From assembly GCF_013204825.1 (NCBI RefSeq), contig NZ_JABMKV010000001.1:1116001-1180000 (forward strand): a stretch of 64,000 nucleotides of DNA. Direction: 5' to 3'. The notes beneath the pieces are model-generated. The model made no database searches. It had not been told where the DNA came from and saw nothing but the letters and a program-made list of their open reading frames with translations. The DNA is from Pedobacter boryungensis. GTDB lineage: Bacteria > Bacteroidota > Bacteroidia > Sphingobacteriales > Sphingobacteriaceae. The position numbers were made by a program, and so were the translations under genes. Numbering within the stretch: position 1 is the stretch's first letter; each line of letters starts with the position of its first letter. This document shows positions 59,790 to 64,000 of this stretch, piece by piece.

Positions 59790-61190
59790 ATGAAAATAGC
59801 TTTCCATGGTGCAGCACGTGTCGTAACCGGTAGCAAACATTTAATCAAACTGGACAACGGCACCACGATACTTTTAGACTGCGGCATGTTTCAGGGCATG
59901 GGTGAACAGACCGATTTACTCAATGGCTATTTCGGATTTAAACCCTCATCAGTCACTATGATGATCCTTTCCCATGCACATATTGACCATTGCGGATTAC
60001 TTCCAAGATTGGTAGCTGAAGGTTTTGAGGGAACCATTTATTCTACTCCAGCCACAATGGACCTTGCACGAATATTATTACTTGATTCTGCAAATATCCA
60101 TGAACAGGACGCCGACTTTGTCAATGAAAACAAGAATATTGATGAGCCAGAACAAGTTCCACTTTTTACCCAAGAGGATGTAATTAAAACCATGGGTTTA
60201 TTTAAGGTGGTCGATTATGGTGAGGAAATTGACATTGATGATCGCGTTAAGTTATCTTTCACTGATGCCGGACATGTGGTAGGTAGTGCTGCAGTACATT
60301 TAAAAATCATTGAGAATGGAAAGCAAACTTCTATTACTTTCAGTGGCGACATTGGCAGATATTCTGACCTATTACTGAGAAGTCCACAAGCCTTTCACCA
60401 AGCTGATTATGTTATATTAGAATCAACCTACGGTGATTCCCTACACAAAGACCAATTGCCCATTGAGGATCTCCTATTGGAAATCATTAATGAGACTTGT
60501 ACCATTAAAAAAGGAAAGGTACTAATCCCAGCATTTAGCGTTGGAAGAACTCAAGAACTGCTTTTTGCATTAAATAGCCTAGAACTTAAGGGGAAATTAC
60601 CCGACATTCCATATTATGTGGATAGCCCACTGGCCACACAGGCTACACAGGTGTTGCGCAACCACCCCGATGTATTTAATAATGGTGTTAAGCAGCTCTT
60701 AAAGGTAGATGATGATGTGTTCAATTTTAAAGGATTGCGTTTTGTAGACAGTCCTGTCGAATCAAAGAAACTTTCCGAAGATCCCCGTCCATGCGTTATT
60801 ATCGCTTCATCTGGTATGGCCGAGGGTGGAAGAATTCGTCACCATATAAAAAATAACATCGAAAACCAAAAGAACACTATACTCATGGTGGGCTACTGTG
60901 ATCCAAATTCTCTTGGAGGAAAATTGTTGGCAGGAGAAAAGAATGTGCAGATCTTTAGACAGTATTACCAAGTTAATGCAGAGGTCAAAGTTATCAAATC
61001 GATGAGTGCACATGGAGATTACCAAGATTTACTGCATTTCATGTCATGCCAAGACCCAGAAAAGAATAAGCAGGTATTTTTGGTACATGGCGAGTATGCT
61101 ACCCAGCAGAAGTTTGCTGATCGGCTGCGTGAAAAAGGTTTCAAACACATTGCCATTCCAGAGTATCATCAGGAATATGATCTTGACTAA
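59790..61190 (+). CDS. Beta-CASP metallo-beta-lactamase-fold hydrolase (RNA-processing type)
   Basis: 466 residues with the MBL motif SHAHIDHCG (His62, His64, Asp66, His67), later metal residues GHVVGSA and SGDIGR, and the beta-CASP segment (VLIPAFSVGRTQELL, SSGMAEGGRI, SAHGD, LVHGE). This layout matches prokaryotic CPSF73/YSH1-like RNases rather than RNase J. It starts with the usual MKIAFHGAARVVTGS. It may process or degrade RNA. Confidence 0.92.
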   Translation: MKIAFHGAARVVTGSKHLIKLDNGTTILLDCGMFQGMGEQTDLLNGYFGFKPSSVTMMILSHAHIDHCGLLPRLVAEGFEGTIYSTPATMDLARILLLDSANIHEQDADFVNENKNIDEPEQVPLFTQEDVIKTMGLFKVVDYGEEIDIDDRVKLSFTDAGHVVGSAAVHLKIIENGKQTSITFSGDIGRYSDLLLRSPQAFHQADYVILESTYGDSLHKDQLPIEDLLLEIINETCTIKKGKVLIPAFSVGRTQELLFALNSLELKGKLPDIPYYVDSPLATQATQVLRNHPDVFNNGVKQLLKVDDDVFNFKGLRFVDSPVESKKLSEDPRPCVIIASSGMAEGGRIRHHIKNNIENQKNTILMVGYCDPNSLGGKLLAGEKNVQIFRQYYQVNAEVKVIKSMSAHGDYQDLLHFMSCQDPEKNKQVFLVHGEYATQQKFADRLREKGFKHIAIPEYHQEYDLD

Positions 61191-61267
61191 GCCAAAAACC
61201 AAACTCAGTAATGATTGTTAAAAAAGAAGAAGTGACATGCTAACAGTTAAAACCTAGCTACATCAAC

Positions 61268-61546
61268 ATGAACAACAGGGACTTTGAAAATTATGAAAAG
61301 ATCGAATTTGACTTCGACCAAGAATGGGTACCAAAAAGAGCACAGAAACTTAAACCACACCTTTACAAAGATGGCTTCGCCTATTGCTGCGTATTCGGAC
61401 CTGATCCGCAGGTAGGAATTTATGGTTGCGGAGACAGTCCAGAAGAGGCCATTATGGATTGGGCAGATGATCTGGACCAGAGAATAACAAGTCTAACTGG
61501 AGCCGATAATGCCGCACACATCGCCATTGAACATTTGGAAAGATAG
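61268..61546 (+). CDS. Small acidic protein, unknown
   Basis: 92 residues, acidic, with a Cys-containing centre (DGFAYCCVFGPDPQVGIYGCGDSPEEA). No family recognised. It lies 77 bases after the beta-CASP gene and 14 bases before the SGNH esterase on the same strand. Confidence 0.75.
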   Translation: MNNRDFENYEKIEFDFDQEWVPKRAQKLKPHLYKDGFAYCCVFGPDPQVGIYGCGDSPEEAIMDWADDLDQRITSLTGADNAAHIAIEHLER

Positions 61547-61560
61547 CAAAGGTATTATCC

Positions 61561-62115
61561 ATGAAACATGTCCTATTTTTCGGCGATAGCCTTACGGCAG
61601 GCTACGGCCTGAAATCACCTTCTACTGAATCCTTTCCAGCACTGCTTGCGAAAAAAGCTGTGGAAGAAGATCATGCGTTCTCCTATACCAACGCTGGTAT
61701 TAGCGGCGATACTTCGGCTACTGCCTTGCAGCGACTGCCTGGTATATTAAAAAGAAATTTCGATATTTTCGTACTGGGTATAGGCGCCAATGATATTCTT
61801 CGAGGATATACACCGCAATCCATGAACGCTAACATGGAGGCAATTATTCAAAAAATAAGGATAAACGATCACAATACGAAGATCATTTTGCTTGGCATGG
61901 AACTTCCAGCCTGGATTTCCCACGACCGAGTTTCTGCCTATCGAGATAGCTACAAAAATTTGGCAAAAAAATATGAGCTCACCTTTCTGCCTTTCCTGCT
62001 CGAAGGGGTAATCGGAAATCGTTTGCTCAATTTGCCAGATCTAGTCCACCCAAATGCTGCTGGTTACAAGATCATTGCCCAAAACGTTTGGCCATTACTG
62101 AAATCGCAGCTCTAA
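61561..62115 (+). CDS. SGNH-type arylesterase / thioesterase (TesA-like)
   Basis: 184 residues with block I FFGDSLTAGYGL (Ser10), NAGISGDTS, GIGANDILRG and block V LVHPNAAGY (His near 160). This matches acyl-CoA thioesterase I / arylesterase enzymes, but there is no signal peptide, unlike Escherichia coli TesA, so it is cytoplasmic. Substrate uncertain. Confidence 0.92.
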   Translation: MKHVLFFGDSLTAGYGLKSPSTESFPALLAKKAVEEDHAFSYTNAGISGDTSATALQRLPGILKRNFDIFVLGIGANDILRGYTPQSMNANMEAIIQKIRINDHNTKIILLGMELPAWISHDRVSAYRDSYKNLAKKYELTFLPFLLEGVIGNRLLNLPDLVHPNAAGYKIIAQNVWPLLKSQL

Positions 62116-62241
62116 ATTCCAGTCGTATCTCAAATTTAACAGTTTAAGGTAGATCAACATATCGCTTAAACAATTAAACCCAGCCATTGTTATTCATATG
62201 CAATTGTATAACAAGCCGTCGCATTACAGATAAAGAAAATT

Positions 62242-62703
62242 ATGATCAATAGTATTCCAGGTATCGAAAAGCTCAGCATGCTACTGAGCAGCACTGAAAT
62301 CGAAAAACTTGTTAAAGCAGCAGGGCGTCATAGTGAAACTTCCAATATGAATTTTACCATCCTTTCGGTAAATGAAGAAGGGATCGAAATTGAGGTTACT
62401 CAAGGAGAAACTAAGTCTGGCAGATATGCTAGCGAAACTACTTTATCTACCAGAACAAAAGACCTTTTCTCAAAATTGCTTCCAAAAACAAAGCTCCGCA
62501 TTTATGCTCAGACCTTTGCCCCCTCTCCAGCTAGTACGGTAACCACCGCTTGGCTAGAAAGCAAAATGCAACAAAAGGGAGTACGGATTAAACAGATAGC
62601 ATTTGATACTGGTCTGGATCGAGAAAGTATCTCGGACTGGGTGACAGGCAAACGATCGATGAGCCAAATCGTAAAAGCGATGTTTTACTTTTACCTGAAA
62701 TAA
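62242..62703 (+). CDS. Protein with C-terminal HTH-like segment, unknown
   Basis: 153 residues. The first about 95 residues are mixed alpha/beta and unrecognised. The end (RIKQIAFDTGLDRESISDWVTGKRSMSQIV, about 117-145) reads as an XRE-like helix-turn-helix. It could be a regulator of the neighbouring small genes. Six bases separate it from the DUF1810 gene. Confidence 0.7.
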   Translation: MINSIPGIEKLSMLLSSTEIEKLVKAAGRHSETSNMNFTILSVNEEGIEIEVTQGETKSGRYASETTLSTRTKDLFSKLLPKTKLRIYAQTFAPSPASTVTTAWLESKMQQKGVRIKQIAFDTGLDRESISDWVTGKRSMSQIVKAMFYFYLK

Positions 62704-62708
62704 TTAAA

Positions 62709-63137
62709 ATGACCCAGGAAGCCAATCTTGACCACTTCATTACTGCCCAAGCGCATACCTACACAACAGCGCTCCGAGAAATTAAAAATGGCAAAAAGAC
62801 CAGTCATTGGATGTGGTTCGTCTTTCCTCAATTAGAAGGGCTGGGCCACAGTGAAATGGCCATTCGTTATGGCATCAAAAGCCTTAAACAGGCAGAAGCT
62901 TATCTTTCACACCCAATACTTGGCCAAAGATTGATTGAAATTTCCACAGCTTTGCTCCAATCTAGTACTGATAATGCGACTGAACTGATGGGTAGCCCAG
63001 ACGACCTAAAGTTACGCTCAAGTATGACTCTGTTTAGCGTGATCTGCCCAAATTCTGTCTTCAACGATGTACTAGATCAATTTTTTAAAGGAGAAAAAGA
63101 TCCTAAAACGCTACGCTTACTAGGCAAATCAGTTTAA
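62709..63137 (+). CDS. DUF1810 protein
   Basis: 142 residues with the family pattern: LDHFITAQAHTYTTALREIKNGKKTSHWMWFVFPQ, GLGHSEMAIRYGI, LGQRLIEISTALL, MTLFSV and FNDVLDQFFKGEKDPKTLRLL. Function unknown. The stop overlaps the stop of the convergent Nudix gene by four bases. Confidence 0.92.
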   Translation: MTQEANLDHFITAQAHTYTTALREIKNGKKTSHWMWFVFPQLEGLGHSEMAIRYGIKSLKQAEAYLSHPILGQRLIEISTALLQSSTDNATELMGSPDDLKLRSSMTLFSVICPNSVFNDVLDQFFKGEKDPKTLRLLGKSV

Positions 63138-63589
63138 AGTAATTGAAGTAACCTATCCAGTAGCTCTGCTTGCTGTGGATTGATTTTCTCTTTAGCGGTT
63201 TTCAGATCTAACCACTCACCCCGATCAATTTCAGGAAAAGATGATATTTTCCCTGAACCAGGTGGCCACTGCATCTCAAAGGTATTACTTTTTATCGCTG
63301 AGGAATCAAGATCGAATTCCACGCCAAAACAATATACCTTCTTGCCACCCTTTTGTACGATATGGCCTAAATCAATAAAATTTCCCTGAACCTCAAATCC
63401 TGTTTCCTCTAAAAACTCACGCTTGGCTGTGGCCAACAGCTCGTCCTCTCCCTCTACCAATCCTTTTGGCACAGTCCAAACCCCGAGCTCTTTTTTAGCA
63501 AAGAAAGGTCCTCCAGGATGCACTAGAAAAAATTCTACGATGCCCGAGTGCTTTCGATAAGCTAAAATGCCAGCGCTAAGTAACTTCAT
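63134..63589 (-). CDS. Nudix hydrolase
   Basis: 151 residues with a complete Nudix box from about residue 43 (GLVEGEDELLATAKREFLEE, then TGFE). It is close to the group of diadenosine-polyphosphate or nucleotide-sugar hydrolases but the exact substrate is not readable. Start KLLSAGILAYRKHSG is typical of cytoplasmic Nudix enzymes. Its stop overlaps that of the convergent DUF1810 gene. Confidence 0.93.
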   Translation of the reverse strand: MKLLSAGILAYRKHSGIVEFFLVHPGGPFFAKKELGVWTVPKGLVEGEDELLATAKREFLEETGFEVQGNFIDLGHIVQKGGKKVYCFGVEFDLDSSAIKSNTFEMQWPPGSGKISSFPEIDRGEWLDLKTAKEKINPQQAELLDRLLQLL

Positions 63590-63601
63590 ATTTAATAAGA
63601 A

Positions 63602-63832
63602 TTACTCTTTTCCTTGCGATTTTCCATCCGTATTTTCATCCAAAGTCGGTAATTGGTCTTCACGGGTTGAGGTATTTGGACCACCTTTAGAGCCATATTC
63701 AGGTCGTTGCTGTGCAGGATCACCTTCTTTAATAGCAGGATTTTTATCTTGTGGAGTAGCAATGGGAACAGTTGTACCTCCTTGATCGGTTTTTGAACTA
63801 TTCCCTCTTTTGGTTGTATCTTGATTTTCCAT
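63602..63832 (-). CDS. Small hydrophilic, probably disordered protein
   Basis: 76 residues rich in Pro, Gly, Asn, Asp, Glu, Lys and Thr with no hydrophobic core. No family recognised. Twelve bases separate it from the Nudix gene on the same strand. The low-complexity, soluble nature resembles desiccation-type proteins, but this is only an impression. Confidence 0.6.
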   Translation of the reverse strand: MENQDTTKRGNSSKTDQGGTTVPIATPQDKNPAIKEGDPAQQRPEYGSKGGPNTSTREDQLPTLDENTDGKSQGKE

Positions 63833-64000
63833 TATTATAGGTATTTTAAACTATAACCTTTATCCTTCTTCGTTTGTTTGCAAAAACGAGCAGCAAAATT
63901 AAAAATTTACCGAAAAATAGTTTAATGGAAAAAAGAGTAATTTAATAGGGTTCTTTGAGCCTTTTTAAGCTGCTCATTATGCTTAAGAGTGAGTAGATGG

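Overview
The window looks like chromosomal DNA of a Bacteroidota bacterium, most probably family Sphingobacteriaceae (Pedobacter or a close relative). The evidence is the AT-rich sequence, the lack of Shine-Dalgarno sequences before genes, an ECF sigma / FecR / STN-type TonB-dependent receptor trio, many exported polysaccharide-degrading enzymes, WG-repeat and DUF4142 proteins, and soluble PAS-rich histidine kinases. This placement comes from gene content and protein style, not from a marker gene. I saw no rRNA, tRNA, CRISPR array, transposase or phage gene.

Region 1 (1-17779, all on the minus strand) is a polysaccharide-utilisation cluster read leftwards and running off the left edge. In transcription order: an uncharacterised helical exported protein, a sulfatase, a GH141-like beta-helix protein with a PDZ-like tail, a large GH28-like protein, a GH3 glycosidase, a PL6 lyase, a beta-helix protein with a discoidin-like tail, a GH28-like protein and a two-domain esterase. 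Most neighbours overlap by 1-4 bases or lie a few bases apart, so this is probably one or two operons. It is interrupted by a 28-bp perfect inverted repeat (7252-7334) and a 21-bp-period tandem array (3308-3558). No SusC/SusD pair is present. The gene mix suggests an acidic, probably sulfated and acylated uronic-acid polysaccharide.

Region 2 (17923-26049) holds a DUF4153 membrane protein, a small membrane protein, a serine beta-lactamase-fold hydrolase, a GH20 hexosaminidase flanked on both sides by the palindrome CAAACGTTTG, the cbpA-cbpM chaperone pair and a DUF4350-like exported protein. Region 3 (26050-35310) has a 120-bp duplicated hairpin repeat, then the receptor, FecR and sigma genes, a DUF4142 lipoprotein and a WG-repeat protein.

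Region 4 (33259-55368) is a dense signalling island. It has seven histidine-kinase-type proteins and seven response regulators, five of them bare receiver domains. Six of the seven kinase-type proteins have no membrane segment. One is a complete LOV-domain kinase (predicted blue-light sensor) followed directly by its receiver. One is a seven-PAS protein that keeps a phospho-acceptor helix but has no ATPase domain. Several members look like local duplicates. A second 21-bp array (39800-40072) lies inside the island.

Region 5 (55382-63832) is a run of small stress or maintenance genes: a divergent Fpg/Nei-family protein with an altered N-terminus and no zinc cysteines, PRC-barrel, DUF72, DUF2892-SRPBCC, beta-CASP metallo-hydrolase, SGNH esterase, DUF1810 and Nudix proteins, plus several unknowns. 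With the LOV kinase and the DUF1003 and PA2169-type genes, this suggests a light/desiccation/oxidative-stress theme, but that is inference from family habits.
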